64,000 nucleotides of DNA from Streptomyces physcomitrii (GCF_012273655.1 NZ_JAAWWP010000016.1:62001-126000); one strand, 5' to 3'. Shown: positions 26,339 to 39,253, numbered from the stretch's first letter. Translations and numbers: made by a program. Notes: generated by a model from the letters alone, not told the origin.

Positions 26339-27375
26339 CCGCGACCGCCCAGAAGACGGCGGACGAACGGCTCGTCGAGACCTCCGCCCTGCGCAAGCTC
26401 CTCGGCAGGCCGGAACTCGGCTCCGTGGTCGGCGCGGTGGCGGTCTTCGCCTTCTTCGTCGTCTTCGCCGACAGCTTCCTGCGCGCCTCCAGCCTCGCCA
26501 CCGTGCTCTACGCGGCCTCCACCCTCGGCATCATGGCGGTGCCGGTGGCGCTGCTCATGATCGGCGGCGAGTTCGACCTGTCCGCGGGCGTCCTGGTGAC
26601 CAGCTCGGCGCTGATCTCCTCGATGTTCAGCTACCAGATGACCGCGAACGTCTGGGTCGGCGTCGGCGTCTCGCTGCTGGCCACGCTCGCCATCGGCGTC
26701 TTCAACGGCGTGATGCTGACCCGTACCCAGCTGCCCAGCTTCATCATCACGCTCGGTACCTTCCTCATGCTCACCGGCATGAACCTCGGCTTCACCAAGC
26801 TGATCAGCGGCACCGTCTCCACCAAGAAGATCTCCGACATGGAGGGCTTCGCCGGCGCCCACGACCTGTTCGCCTCGACGCTCACCCTCGGCGACGTCGA
26901 CTTCAAGGTCACCATCCTGTGGTGGTTCGGCCTGGTCGCGGTCGCCACCTGGATCCTGCTGCGCACCCGCGCCGGCAACTGGATCTTCGCCTGCGGCGGC
27001 AACAAGGAGGCCGCCCGCGCGGTCGGCGTGCCCGTCACGGCCACCAAGATCGGCCTCTACATGGGCGTCGGCCTCGGCGCCTGGATCGCGGGCCAGCACC
27101 TGCTCTTCTCCTTCGACACCGTCCAGTCCGGCGAGGGCGTCGGAAACGAGCTGATCTACATCATCGCGGCCGTCATCGGCGGCTGCCTGATCACCGGCGG
27201 TTACGGCTCCGCGGTCGGCTCGGCCGTCGGCGCCCTGATCTTCGGCATGACCAGCAAGGGCATCGTCTACGCCGAGTGGGACCCGGACTGGTTCAAGTTC
27301 TTCCTCGGGGCGATGCTGCTCCTGGCGACCCTGCTCAACCACTGGGTCCGCAAGCGTGCGGAGGCGAGCAAGTGA
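26335..27375 (+). CDS. Sugar ABC transporter permease (RbsC/FrcC type)
   Basis: 346 residues with about nine or ten membrane segments. BPD_transp_2 family signatures: TLGIMAVPVALLMIGGEFDL, LSAGVLVTSSALIS, LPSFIITLGTFLMLTGMN, and AVIGGCLITGGYGSAVGSAV near the end. It overlaps the binding protein gene upstream (ATGA) and the ATPase gene downstream (GTGA), so the three are translationally coupled. It presumably works as a homodimer with the single ATPase. Confidence 0.9.
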   Translation: MTATAQKTADERLVETSALRKLLGRPELGSVVGAVAVFAFFVVFADSFLRASSLATVLYAASTLGIMAVPVALLMIGGEFDLSAGVLVTSSALISSMFSYQMTANVWVGVGVSLLATLAIGVFNGVMLTRTQLPSFIITLGTFLMLTGMNLGFTKLISGTVSTKKISDMEGFAGAHDLFASTLTLGDVDFKVTILWWFGLVAVATWILLRTRAGNWIFACGGNKEAARAVGVPVTATKIGLYMGVGLGAWIAGQHLLFSFDTVQSGEGVGNELIYIIAAVIGGCLITGGYGSAVGSAVGALIFGMTSKGIVYAEWDPDWFKFFLGAMLLLATLLNHWVRKRAEASK

Positions 27376-28250
27376 GTACCGCGAAGACCCCCGCCCCGGA
27401 TCCCGGCGAGCCGCAGCCGCTCGTGGAGCTGGACGACGTCAGCAAGTTCTACGGCAACATCCGCGCCCTCGAAGGGGTCTCCCTGGAGGTGCACGCGGGC
27501 GAGATCTCCTGCGTGCTCGGCGACAACGGCGCGGGCAAGTCCACCCTCATCAAGATCATCTCGGGGCTGCACCGGCACGACGCCGGAACCCTGCGCATCG
27601 AGGGCGAGGACACCTCGCTCTCCTCCCCGCGCGAGGCCCTGGACCGCGGCATCGCCACGGTCTACCAGGACCTCGCCGTGGTCCCGCTGATGCCGGTCTG
27701 GCGCAACTTCTTCCTCGGCTCCGAGCCCACCCGCGGCAAGGGCCCGCTGAAGCGCCTCGACGTGGCGCGGATGCGCGAGACCACCCGTACCGAGCTGCTG
27801 CGCATGGGCATCGACCTGCGCGATGTCGACCAGCCCATCGGCACCCTCTCCGGCGGCGAGCGCCAGTGCGTGGCCATCGCCCGCGCGGTCTACTTCGGCG
27901 CCAAGGTCCTGGTCCTCGACGAGCCCACCGCCGCCCTCGGCGTCAAGCAGTCCGGGGTCGTCCTGAAGTACGTGGCCGCCGCCCGGGACGCCGGACTCGG
28001 TGTCGTCCTGATCACCCACAACCCGCACCACGCCTATCTGGTCGGGGACCGCTTCGTGCTGCTCAAGCGGGGCGCGATGACCGGCAGCCACCTGCGCGCC
28101 GACATCAGCCTGGACGAGCTGACCCGGCAGATGGCGGGCGGCAACGAGCTGGAGGACCTGCGCCACGAACTGGAGCGGGCACCGGTCCCCACCCACCTGG
28201 GCGGGCACCCGGCGAAGCCCGCCCAGGAGACGGAGAACACGGGGGAGTAG
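27372..28250 (+). CDS. Sugar ABC transporter ATP-binding protein (single-domain, FrcA-like)
   Basis: 292 residues from GTG 27372, overlapping the permease stop. One nucleotide-binding domain only: Walker A GDNGAGKS, signature LSGGERQ, Walker B VLVLDEPTAALG, switch His in LITHNPHH. Ribose-type importers usually have a fused double ATPase; FrcA-like systems have a single domain, as here. The C-terminal 40 residues are a variable tail. It energises the uptake system encoded by the two preceding genes, and the operon ends at strong hairpins. Confidence 0.9.
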   Translation: MSTAKTPAPDPGEPQPLVELDDVSKFYGNIRALEGVSLEVHAGEISCVLGDNGAGKSTLIKIISGLHRHDAGTLRIEGEDTSLSSPREALDRGIATVYQDLAVVPLMPVWRNFFLGSEPTRGKGPLKRLDVARMRETTRTELLRMGIDLRDVDQPIGTLSGGERQCVAIARAVYFGAKVLVLDEPTAALGVKQSGVVLKYVAAARDAGLGVVLITHNPHHAYLVGDRFVLLKRGAMTGSHLRADISLDELTRQMAGGNELEDLRHELERAPVPTHLGGHPAKPAQETENTGE

Positions 28251-28261
28251 GGATCCGGGGC

Positions 28262-28312
28262 CCCGCGGGAGCGCGGGCACCCGGCCCGGGGCCGAGGCAC
28301 GAGGGCCGGGTG
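28262..28312 (+). terminator. Double hairpin terminator after the sugar ABC operon
   Basis: CCCGCG-GGAG-CGCGGG (28262-28277) is followed at once by a second hairpin with perfect 10-bp arms CACCCGGCCC (28278-28287) and GGGCCGGGTG (28303-28312). They start 12 nt after the ATPase stop. Confidence 0.65.
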
Positions 28313-28452
28313 GTCCACCGGACGGGAGGCAGCTCCCGCCCTGCTGACCGCCCGGCTCTTCGCCGTGCCTCTGCCCGGCCGTCAAGTCGGCCGCCCGGGG
28401 CCGGAGGGAGCCGCGATGCGCGGGCCCCGCCCGGTGAGGCAGAATCGGCGCG

Positions 28453-29607
28453 ATGAGCACCTACCGCGACTTCACCCACCGCGGCTCCGCACGGGCCACC
28501 GTCCTGCGGACCGTGGGGACCCGCGAGCGCCGGTCGCATCTGACCGCGCCCCGCGTGCCCACGGTCGGCATCGACATCGGCGGCACGAAAGTGATGGCCG
28601 GTGTCGTCGACGCCGACGGCATCATCCTGGAGAAGCTCCGGACCGAGACCCCGGACAAGTCCAAGAGCCCGAAGGTCGTCGAGGACACCATCGTCGAGCT
28701 GGTCCTCGACCTCTCCGACCGGCACGACGTGCACGCCGTGGGCATCGGCGCCGCGGGCTGGGTCGACGCCGACCGCAACCGCGTCCTGTTCGCCCCGCAC
28801 CTGTCCTGGCGCAACGAGCCCCTGCGCGACCGCCTCGCGGAACGCCTCGCCGTCCCCGTACTCGTCGACAACGACGCCAACACCGCCGCCTGGGCGGAGT
28901 GGCGCTTCGGCGCGGGCCGCGGCGAGGACCACCTCGTGATGATCACGCTCGGCACCGGCATCGGCGGCGCGATCCTGGAGGGCGGCCAGGTCAAGCGCGG
29001 CAAGTACGGGGTGGCCGGGGAGTTCGGCCATATGCAGGTGGTGCCCTCCGGACACCGCTGCCCCTGCGGCAACCGCGGCTGCTGGGAGCAGTACAGCTCC
29101 GGCAACGCCCTGGTCCGCGAGGCCCGGGAACTGGCGGCCGCCGAGTCGCCGGTCGCGTACAGCATCATCGACCGGGTGGCGGGGAACATCCCCGAGATCA
29201 CCGGCCCGCTCATCACCGAGCTGGCCCGCGAGGGCGACGCGATGTGCGTCGAACTCCTCCAGGACATCGGCCAGTGGCTCGGCGTCGGCATCGCCAATCT
29301 GGCCGCCGCCCTCGACCCCTCCTGCTTCGTCATCGGCGGCGGCGTCAGCGCCGCCGACGACCTGCTGATCGTCCCGGCCAGGGACGCCTTCAAACGCCAT
29401 CTCACCGGCCGCGGCTACCGCCCCGAGGCGCGTATCGCCCGCGCCCAGCTCGGACCCGAGGCGGGTATGGTCGGCGCGGCCGACCTGGCCCGGCTCATCG
29501 CCCGCCGCTTCCGGCGCGCCAACCGCCGCCGCGTGGAGCGCTACGAACGCTACGAGCGCTTCGCCGAAGCCCGCCGCACCCGCACCACCCAGCAGGGGAC
29601 CCCTTGA
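28453..29607 (+). CDS. ROK-family sugar kinase (glucokinase-like)
   Basis: 384 residues. After about 35 variable residues comes the ATP motif VGIDIGGTKVMAG, then VDNDANTAAWAEW, TLGTGIGGAI and the zinc signature CPCGNRGCWEQYSSG with the upstream His of GEFGHM. A basic, Arg-rich C-terminus (residues 350-384) is unusual. It phosphorylates a hexose or related sugar, possibly the one taken up by the importer just upstream, although a terminator and a separate promoter region lie between. A CAGAAT hexamer 7 nt before ATG 28453 suggests a leaderless start. The next gene overlaps its stop. Confidence 0.86.
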   Translation: MSTYRDFTHRGSARATVLRTVGTRERRSHLTAPRVPTVGIDIGGTKVMAGVVDADGIILEKLRTETPDKSKSPKVVEDTIVELVLDLSDRHDVHAVGIGAAGWVDADRNRVLFAPHLSWRNEPLRDRLAERLAVPVLVDNDANTAAWAEWRFGAGRGEDHLVMITLGTGIGGAILEGGQVKRGKYGVAGEFGHMQVVPSGHRCPCGNRGCWEQYSSGNALVREARELAAAESPVAYSIIDRVAGNIPEITGPLITELAREGDAMCVELLQDIGQWLGVGIANLAAALDPSCFVIGGGVSAADDLLIVPARDAFKRHLTGRGYRPEARIARAQLGPEAGMVGAADLARLIARRFRRANRRRVERYERYERFAEARRTRTTQQGTP

Positions 29608-30194
29608 TGCCCGCAGCCGACCGGCCCGTCGTGCCCCGCCAGCCCGAGCCCCCGGGTGAGGAGAGCCCCGAGGCCCGCGGCCACCGGTTCCGCCGCCGCG
29701 CCCTGACCCTCCTGATCATTGTGCTGCTGATCGGTGTCCCCGCCGGATATCTGATCATCTCCGCGAACCAGAGCCGGGACAGCGGCAAGGACAAGGAGGC
29801 CAAGTACGCCGCCCGCGGACTGCGCTACGAATGGCCCTCCCGGGTGCAGCGCCGCATCTACGAGATCCCGATCCCCTCGTACTCCAGGAACGTCGCCTAC
29901 TACGAGACGAACAACTGGAAGACCAGCCGCCTGTACGTGCAGTTCCTCACCAGCAACGAGGGGCTCGACCGGTTCCTGCGCACGGTCGGCACCAGCTCCG
30001 CACGGCTGAAGGACGACAAGTTCACCATCACCGCCCGCGACCGCCGGATCGTCCGCTGGGACTTCACCGGCAAGGGACCCTGGAGCAGCCTCACCCGCGT
30101 CCGGCAGGACCCGCGGCCCACCCTGGACATCGTGGTGAACCGCAGCGACCCGCAGCACCCGCGCGTCTTCGTGGTCTCCGCCGCCACCCCCTGA
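29607..30194 (+). CDS. Conserved single-pass membrane protein, function unknown
   Basis: 195 residues. The ATG shares its A with the TGA of the ROK kinase gene (TGATG). A proline-rich cytoplasmic N-terminus and a cluster of arginines precede one membrane helix (about 32-52, LTLLIIVLLIGVPAGYLIIS). The outside domain of about 140 residues has features such as SRNVAYYETNNWKTSRLYVQ and ITARDRRIVRWDFTG. It resembles hypothetical proteins next to this kinase in other streptomycetes (recalled). No enzymatic motif was recognised. Confidence 0.72.
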   Translation: MPAADRPVVPRQPEPPGEESPEARGHRFRRRALTLLIIVLLIGVPAGYLIISANQSRDSGKDKEAKYAARGLRYEWPSRVQRRIYEIPIPSYSRNVAYYETNNWKTSRLYVQFLTSNEGLDRFLRTVGTSSARLKDDKFTITARDRRIVRWDFTGKGPWSSLTRVRQDPRPTLDIVVNRSDPQHPRVFVVSAATP

Positions 30195-30304
30195 ACCCGC
30201 CGCCGGGCGGGCCGCGAGGCGCGGTCAGGGCCGTTGTCGGACCCCGCCCGTATTCTCGGCAGCGAGCTGAGCGGACTGCCGGACGGTGAGGGGAGGCGGA
30301 GCGG

Positions 30305-33294
<2,990 letters not shown>

Positions 33295-33298
<4 letters not shown>

Positions 33299-34731
33299 GC
33301 CCCGCGGGCGGCGAGCCCGGGGCCGCCGACGAGGCGCGCCGGGCCCTGCGCGCCGCTCGCGACCGGGCGCCGACCGCGAGCCCGGCGGCACCCGTGCGGC
33401 CCGCGCGCCGCCGCCCCGTCGTCCCCGCCGCCGTACCCCCGGAGCTGCACCGCACCTTCGCCCCCGACCCTCCCGCGGGCTCCTCGCCCCGGGCCCTGCC
33501 GCGCGAACTCCGGGCCGCCGGGCGGCAGTCCGGGGCCCCGGACCGGTCCCGCCGCACCGCCGACCCGGGGGCACCGCACTCCTGGTGGGGCCGGGCCTGG
33601 CTCACCGCGCTGGAGGAGAGGGCGCTCGACCCGGCGCGGCTGCGGCGCGGCAGGGAGTACGCGGCGGCGGGCCGGGTCGACACGGTCAGCGTCGCCCCGG
33701 GCCGGCTCCTCGCCTATGTGCACGGCAGCAGACCCCGCCCCTACCGCGCCCTGATCCGCCTGCGCACCCTGGACACCGCCGAGTGGGACGACTTCCTGGA
33801 CGCCGCCGCGGCCGCCCCCGCCCACCTCGCCGCCCTCCTGGACGGCGAGCTCCCGGCCGCCCTCGCGCAGGAGGGCCCGCTCCTGCCGGGCCCCGGCGAG
33901 CTGCGCGCGGAGTGCAACTGCCCCGACGACGGACTGCCCTGCAAGCACGCGGCGGCGCTGTGCTACCGCGCCGCGGCCATCCTCGACGGCGACCCCTTCG
34001 CGCTCCTGCTCCTCCGCGGCCGCGGCGAGCGCGACCTCCTGGACGAACTGACCCGCCGCGGCACCGCCCTGCGCACCGAGCAGGACCCCGGCGAGGAGGC
34101 CTTCCCCGGGGTCCCGGCCCGCGAGGTCCTCGCCGGACCCGCGCCGGGGCCGCTGCCCGCCCCGCTGCCACCGCCCGCGAACCCGGGCCACCCTCCGGCG
34201 TACCCGGCGGTCGAGGGCGGCCCCGACCCCTTCGCCCTCGACCAGCTGGCGGGCGAGGCCGCCGCCCGCGCCCACGCCTGGCTGCGCACCGGCGAGGACC
34301 CGCTCGCCGGACTCGGGCTCTGGCAGGACGCCGTCCGCCTGGCGGCCGCCCGCCCCGGCTCCGGACTCACCGGCGCGGGCCGGGCCCTGTACGTCTCCCT
34401 CGCCGAGGCGGCCGGCCGCACCCCCGGGGACCTCGCCCGCGCCGTCGCCGCTTGGCGCCAGGGCGGCCCCGACGCCCTCGCCGTGCTGGAGGAGGAGCCC
34501 TGGGACCCCCCGGCAGGCCGCTTCGACCGCGCCCGCCCGGTCCTGCGCGCCGCCGGTCACCCCGTCTTCCGCCCCTGGCACAACCGCCTCAGCCACCCCT
34601 CGGGCACCCTCCAGCTGCGCCTCGGCCGCGAGGGCCTCTGGTACGCCTACGAGTCCGAGGCGGGGGAGGAGGACTGGTGGCCGCGGGGCACCGCGGACCC
34701 GGACCCGGTCACGGCGCTGACGGCGGAGTGA
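33295..34731 (+). CDS. SWIM zinc-finger protein
   Basis: 478 residues. The SWIM signature CNCPDDGLPCKHAAALCYR (CxC...CxH) lies near residue 205. N-terminal to it are a basic, proline/arginine-rich region and a conserved domain starting WWGRAWLTALEE. The start overlaps the SNF2 stop (ATGA), so the proteins are made together and probably act together, with the SWIM domain as DNA- or protein-binding partner of the helicase. The C-terminal half has no recognised domain. It is a usual partner of the helicase in Streptomyces. Confidence 0.88.
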
Positions 34732-34873
34732 GCGGGCCCGGTGCGGGTGCCGCCGAGTGGTGCGCGGGCGGCCGAGCGACCAGGCTGGGCACGTCAGCGG
34801 TGGCCCGCCGTCTCGAAGGCTGAGGACCGGCACCGCGTCGGCACGCCCGGGACGGACAGCGGAAGGCGGGACC

Positions 34874-35368
34874 ATGGAGCGCAAGCTGCTCGGCATCTAC
34901 CTCAACGACCACCTCGCCGGGGCCAGCTTCGGGGCCGGACTCGCCGACCGCATCGCCCACCGCCACCGGGACTCGGCGGCCGGGCCCGAACTGGCGCGCC
35001 TGGCCCGGGAGATCACCGAGGACCGCCGCGCACTCCTCGACGTCATGGCCGCACTCGGCGTCCCCGCCCGCCGCTACAAGGTCTACGGCGGCCGGGTCGC
35101 CGAACGCCTCGGCCTCCTCAAACTCAACGGCTCGCTGTACCGGCGCTCCGGACTCAGCACCGTCATCGAACTGGAGACCCTGCGGCTCGGCGTGGAGGGC
35201 AAGTCCCTGGTCTGGCGCACCCTCCTCGACGTCGAGGAGGCGCGGGCGGACCTGGACCGCCCCCGGGTGCAGACCCTCCTCGACAGGGCACGCGCCCAGA
35301 TCGACCTCCTCGCGGGCCTGCGGACCACCGCCGCCGTCCGCGTCTTCCAGAGCCTGCCCGGAGTCTGA
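34874..35368 (+). CDS. Conserved hypothetical helical protein
   Basis: 164 residues, no signal peptide or membrane segment. It is predicted mostly helical with acidic and basic heptads (HRHRDSAAGPELARLAREIT, RPRVQTLLDRARAQIDLLAG) and a central KVYGGRVAERLGLLKLNG segment. The overall shape recalls four-helix ferritin-like proteins, but the paired metal-ligand motifs are not evident. The ATG at 34874 has GGAAGGCGGGA upstream. It is transcribed alone between the SWIM gene and gdhA. No function is assigned. Confidence 0.7.
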   Translation: MERKLLGIYLNDHLAGASFGAGLADRIAHRHRDSAAGPELARLAREITEDRRALLDVMAALGVPARRYKVYGGRVAERLGLLKLNGSLYRRSGLSTVIELETLRLGVEGKSLVWRTLLDVEEARADLDRPRVQTLLDRARAQIDLLAGLRTTAAVRVFQSLPGV

Positions 35369-35693
35369 GCGGTTCTGCCGGGTTCGGATCAGTAGCGCCT
35401 CTTCCGGACGCCCCTGGGCACCTCTGGACGACTCCGGGAGCCCTGTCCCGGTCGCGGTCCACCGGGCCGCCTCGACGCGTGTTCCGCCGCGCCGGTCACT
35501 CCCCGCCATTGTTCGCTCTCGGCTACGCACAGTCTTCGTCAAGCCGCTTCCCCGCCGGTACGGCACCGGGCAGACTCCGGACGTCGAACGGGGAGGGGCC
35601 CCGTCGCCAGGGGTGACCCCTGCCACGTACCGCATGCCCTCGCTCGGGGACGGGCAGCGGAACCCCCAGGGACAGGCAGAACGAGAGGCAGCC
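35369..35693. other. Intergenic region upstream of glutamate dehydrogenase
   Basis: 325 nt with no credible gene. It should contain the gdhA promoter; no clear hexamer pair, nitrogen-regulator site or hairpin was found by eye. AACGAGAGGCA (35680-35690) serves as the gdhA ribosome site. Confidence 0.45.
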
Positions 35694-37040
35694 ATGGACG
35701 TCAGCGCGCATATCGAGGCCGTCTACGCGGAGGTTCGCCGGCGCGACCCCGGCGAGCCGGAGTTCCACCAGGCAGCGGCCGAGGTGCTGACCTCGCTCAC
35801 GCCCGCGCTCGAACGGCACCCCGAGTACGCCGAGACCGGGATCCTGGACAGGCTCTGCGAGCCCGAGCGGCAGCTGATGTTCCGGGTGCCCTGGGTCGAC
35901 GACCAGGGCTCGGTACGGGTCAACCGGGGCTTCCGGGTGGAGTTCAACAGCGCTCTCGGCCCGTACAAGGGCGGCCTGCGCTTCCACCCGAGCGTGAACC
36001 TCGGCATCGTGAAGTTCCTGGGCTTCGAGCAGATCTTCAAGAACGCGCTGACCGGGATGGCGATCGGCGGCGGCAAGGGCGGCTCGGACTTCGACCCCAA
36101 GGGCCGCTCGGACGGCGAGGTCATGCGCTTCTGCCAGTCCTTCATGACCGAGCTCCACCGCCACCTGGGCGAGCACACCGATGTGCCCGCCGGGGACATC
36201 GGCGTCGGCGCACGGGAGATCGGCTACCTCTTCGGCCAGTACAAGCGGATCACCAACCGCTACGAGTCCGGGGTCCTCACCGGCAAGCCGGTGGCCTGGG
36301 GCGGCTCCCAGGCCAGGACCGAGGCCACCGGCTACGGCGCGGTCTACTTCGCCCAGGAGATGCTCGCCACCCGCGGCGAGGGATTCGAGGGGCGCCGGGT
36401 GGTTGTCTCCGGGTCCGGCAACGTGGCCGTGTACGCGGTGGAGAAGGTGCACGACCTCGGCGGGCGCGTGGTGGCCTGCAGCGACTCCTCCGGGTACCTC
36501 GTCGACGAGGACGGCATCGACCTGGAGCTGCTCAAGGAGATCAAGGAGGTGCGCCGCTCCCGGATCTCCGCCTACGCGGAGGCGAAGCCCGGCGCGCGCT
36601 TCTCGGCCCGGGGCACGGTCTACGACGTACCGTGCGAGATCGTCCTGCCCTGCGCCACCCAGAACGAGCTGCGCCGCGAGGACGCGGTGGCCCTGGTGAA
36701 GAAGGGCGTCCGCGCCGTCGCCGAGGGCGCCAACATGCCCTGTACCGCCGAGGCGGTGGACGTCTTCCAGGAGGCCGGGATCCTCTTCGGTCCCGGCAAG
36801 GCCGCCAACGCGGGCGGCGTGGCCACCTCCGCGCTGGAGATGCAGCAGAACGCCTCCCGCGACAGCTGGACCTTCGAGGAGACCGAGTCCCGCCTCGCCA
36901 AGGTGATGCGCGGCGTCCACGCCCAGTGCCGCGAAACCGCCGAGGCCTACGGCGGCAGCCCGGACGACTACGTACGCGGCGCGAATGTCGCGGGGTTCCT
37001 GAAGGTGGCCGAGGCCATGACGGCTCAGGGGGTCATCTAG
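35694..37040 (+). CDS. gdhA: NADP-specific glutamate dehydrogenase
   Basis: 448 residues, the hexameric small GDH type. It makes glutamate from 2-oxoglutarate and ammonium. Glutamate-binding blocks GPYKGGLRFHPSVNLG and MAIGGGKGGSDFDPKG (catalytic Lys), GAREIGYLFGQYKR, dinucleotide fold VVVSGSGNVAVYAVEK, and AEGANMPCTAEAVD then GPGKAANAGGVATSALEM. The Ser/Lys pattern after the nucleotide fold fits the NADP-linked biosynthetic form. The ATG at 35694 has a GAGAGG ribosome site. It is a stand-alone gene. Confidence 0.94.
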   Translation: MDVSAHIEAVYAEVRRRDPGEPEFHQAAAEVLTSLTPALERHPEYAETGILDRLCEPERQLMFRVPWVDDQGSVRVNRGFRVEFNSALGPYKGGLRFHPSVNLGIVKFLGFEQIFKNALTGMAIGGGKGGSDFDPKGRSDGEVMRFCQSFMTELHRHLGEHTDVPAGDIGVGAREIGYLFGQYKRITNRYESGVLTGKPVAWGGSQARTEATGYGAVYFAQEMLATRGEGFEGRRVVVSGSGNVAVYAVEKVHDLGGRVVACSDSSGYLVDEDGIDLELLKEIKEVRRSRISAYAEAKPGARFSARGTVYDVPCEIVLPCATQNELRREDAVALVKKGVRAVAEGANMPCTAEAVDVFQEAGILFGPGKAANAGGVATSALEMQQNASRDSWTFEETESRLAKVMRGVHAQCRETAEAYGGSPDDYVRGANVAGFLKVAEAMTAQGVI

Positions 37041-37138
37041 GGTTCCGGCGGATCAGGGAGGGATCAGGCGGGCGGGGGCGCGACGAGAAGCCGCGGGGTA
37101 TCGTCGCAGCCCCCACCGACCGGCCGCTCCCCGAGACG

Positions 37139-37453
37139 ATGACCCAGCACCAGGAACCCGAACGCACCCCCGACGGCCACTTCGTGGTCATCCGCGGCCG
37201 CCGCTGGCGGGCCACGGACCCCGCCGTGCCCGAGGACGCGGCGGCCCGGCTCCGTTCCCACCTGATGGCCGCGCGGTCCGCCGTCGGGGTGGCGAAGCGC
37301 CGCGGTGACGAGGCGGCGGAGCGCTCGGCCCGCGCTCGTGTGCACCGGGCGAAGGTCGCGCTGGGGGAGCGGGGCACCCCGCCGTGGTGGGAGCAGAACG
37401 AGGCCGAACGCAGGCGCCGTTGGGAGGACGGGCTGCGGGGCCTCGACAGCTGA
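37139..37453 (+). CDS. Small conserved actinobacterial protein
   Basis: 104 residues, very rich in Arg and Ala. The core HFVVIRGRRWRATDPAVPE, followed by an alanine/arginine helix and VALGERGTPPWWE, recurs in short actinobacterial proteins that databases often call hypothetical (sometimes 'biopolymer transporter Tol' without support; recalled). No membrane segment or catalytic motif. It stands alone after gdhA with a 98-nt gap. Confidence 0.65.
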   Translation: MTQHQEPERTPDGHFVVIRGRRWRATDPAVPEDAAARLRSHLMAARSAVGVAKRRGDEAAERSARARVHRAKVALGERGTPPWWEQNEAERRRRWEDGLRGLDS

Positions 37454-37482
37454 GGGACTGAGGGGCTGAGGGACTGAGGGAC
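37451..37482 (+). repeat. Short tandem repeat CTGAGGGA
   Basis: Four imperfect copies of an 8-nt unit (ctgaggga/ctgagggg) directly overlap and follow the stop codon of the small conserved gene. It looks like replication slippage, with no hairpin potential. Confidence 0.6.
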
Positions 37483-37570
37483 GCCTGCGGGGCGGCGGGC
37501 GCGGACGGGGTGTAGGGCGGCCCGGATCGCCTACCGCTTTCCGTCCCGTTCCGTGTTCCGTGCTCCTCCG

Positions 37571-39253
37571 TCAGCTCTTCGCGCCCCGCGCCCCCCGCCC
37601 CTCCCGAAGAGAGAGCAGCGGCAGCCGGCGCCGTGGAGCGCGTTCCCCGGGGGTGCGTCGGCGGGCGGCGGCGAGCAGGGCCGTGGTGTCGGTGAGTTTG
37701 ACGCGGGGGCGGCCCTCGCGGTGGCCGTTATCGCGTTCGGCGCGGTCGATGGCCCGCCAGTCGGCCAGGCCGAGGGCGCCCGGAGTGGCGCGTACCGGTC
37801 CGCGGAGCCCCGGGGCCTCGGGCAGACGCCCGGCGGTGAAGTCGTCGAGGAGGGCGGCCACGGTCTCCTGGGCGCAGGTCTTGTTGGTGCCGATGAACCC
37901 GCTGGGGCCGCGCTTGATCCACCCGGCCACGTACACCCCGGGGGCCACCCGGCCGCCCTGGTGCGGGACCGTGCCGCTCGCCTCGTCGAAGGGGAGCCCG
38001 GGCACCGGCAGGCCCCGGTAGCCGACCGCCCGGAGGACGAGAGAGGCGTCGAGGACCTCCCGCTCGCCGGTCGGGACCGCGCGTACCGTGCCGTCCTCCC
38101 CGGTGTGCAGCCGGGTGCGGGCGATCTCCAGGCCGGTCACCCGGTCCTCGCCGAGGATCCGGGCGGGGGCGGTGAGGAAGCGCAGGACGATGCGGCGGCG
38201 GCCCGGTACGGGCCTGCGGGCGGCGAGTCCGGCGAGGACGCGGGCCTTGGCGGAGTCTCCCGCGAGTGCTTCTCCGGGCGCGCCCTCGACCAGGACGTCG
38301 ACCCCGTCCAGGGCGGCCAGCGCGAGGAGTTCGGGCAGGGTGAAGGAGGCCTGCCCGGGTCCCCGGCGGCCGAGGACCACCACCTCGCGGATCCCGCTCG
38401 CGCGCAGGGCGGTGAGCGCCTCGTCGGAGATGTCGGTACGGGCCAGTTCCTCGGGGTCGGCGGTCAGCACCCGGGCCACGTCCAGGGCCACATTGCCGTT
38501 GCCGACCACCACCGCGCGCTCGCCGGTCAGGCGGTGCCCGGCCCCGGCGCGGTCGGGGTGGCCGTTGTACCAGGCCACGAAGTCGGTGGCGCAGACGCTG
38601 CCGGGCAGGTCCTCGCCGGGGATGCCGAGCCGCCGGTCGCCGGAGGCGCCGACCGCGTAGACCACGGCGTGGTAGTCGCGGACCAGGTCCTCGTGGTCCA
38701 GGTCCCGGCCGACCTCCACGTTGAGCCGGTAGCCGAAGCCGGGCTGCCCCTCGATGGCCCGGAACAGCTCGGTGACCTTCTTGGTGTCCTGGTGGTCGGG
38801 GGCCACCCCGGCGCGCACCAGACCGTACGGGGTGGGCAGCCGGTCGAGGACGTCCACCGACACCCCCTGGTTCTTGAGCAGTTCGTCGGCCGTGTAGAGG
38901 CCGGCCGGTCCCGCGCCGACCACCGCCACCCGCAGCCCGGTGCGCGGGAGTTCGGCCTGCCGGGCGACCAGGGCCATCGGGGTCCGCCGCGGCTCCGGAT
39001 CGTCGGCGTAGTAGGCGGCGTTGAGGTCGAGGAAGGGCTGCTCGGTCTCGGTCAGCGCGGTGTGCGGCTTCAGCGCGTCCACCGGGCAGGCGGTGGCGCA
39101 GGCGCCGCAGTCGACACAGGAGCGCGGGTCGACGTACAGCATCTCCGCCTCGGCGAAACCGGGTTCGCCGGGCGCCGGGTGGATGCAGTTGACCGGGCAG
39201 GCCAGGACGCAGGAGGCGTCGGCGCAGCAGGACCGGGTGACGACGTAGGGCAT
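37571..39253 (-). CDS. Ferredoxin-fused NADP reductase (FprB-like, adrenodoxin-reductase type)
   Basis: 560 residues. The N-terminal 4Fe-4S/7Fe ferredoxin domain (CCADASCVLACPVNCIHP, then CVDCGACATACPVDAL) is followed from about residue 107 by a flavoprotein of the adrenodoxin-reductase family: VAVVGAGPAGLYTADEL (FAD), VVVGNGNVALDVARVL (NADPH), GWIKRGPSGFIGTNK. It moves electrons from NADPH through FAD to iron-sulfur centres. The neighbours upstream on the same strand are a diiron oxygenase and a flavin monooxygenase, so it may feed electrons to the diiron enzyme. The last 50 residues are variable. The 136-nt gap to the oxygenase gene contains two exact copies of CGGGCGAAGA (39281-39300). Confidence 0.9.
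   Translation of the reverse strand: MPYVVTRSCCADASCVLACPVNCIHPAPGEPGFAEAEMLYVDPRSCVDCGACATACPVDALKPHTALTETEQPFLDLNAAYYADDPEPRRTPMALVARQAELPRTGLRVAVVGAGPAGLYTADELLKNQGVSVDVLDRLPTPYGLVRAGVAPDHQDTKKVTELFRAIEGQPGFGYRLNVEVGRDLDHEDLVRDYHAVVYAVGASGDRRLGIPGEDLPGSVCATDFVAWYNGHPDRAGAGHRLTGERAVVVGNGNVALDVARVLTADPEELARTDISDEALTALRASGIREVVVLGRRGPGQASFTLPELLALAALDGVDVLVEGAPGEALAGDSAKARVLAGLAARRPVPGRRRIVLRFLTAPARILGEDRVTGLEIARTRLHTGEDGTVRAVPTGEREVLDASLVLRAVGYRGLPVPGLPFDEASGTVPHQGGRVAPGVYVAGWIKRGPSGFIGTNKTCAQETVAALLDDFTAGRLPEAPGLRGPVRATPGALGLADWRAIDRAERDNGHREGRPRVKLTDTTALLAAARRRTPGERAPRRRLPLLSLREGRGARGAKS

Noticed and set aside
35369..35693. tRNA or small RNA in the gap before gdhA
   Set aside because: No cloverleaf arms, T-loop (GGTTCRA) or strong hairpin with terminator could be found.
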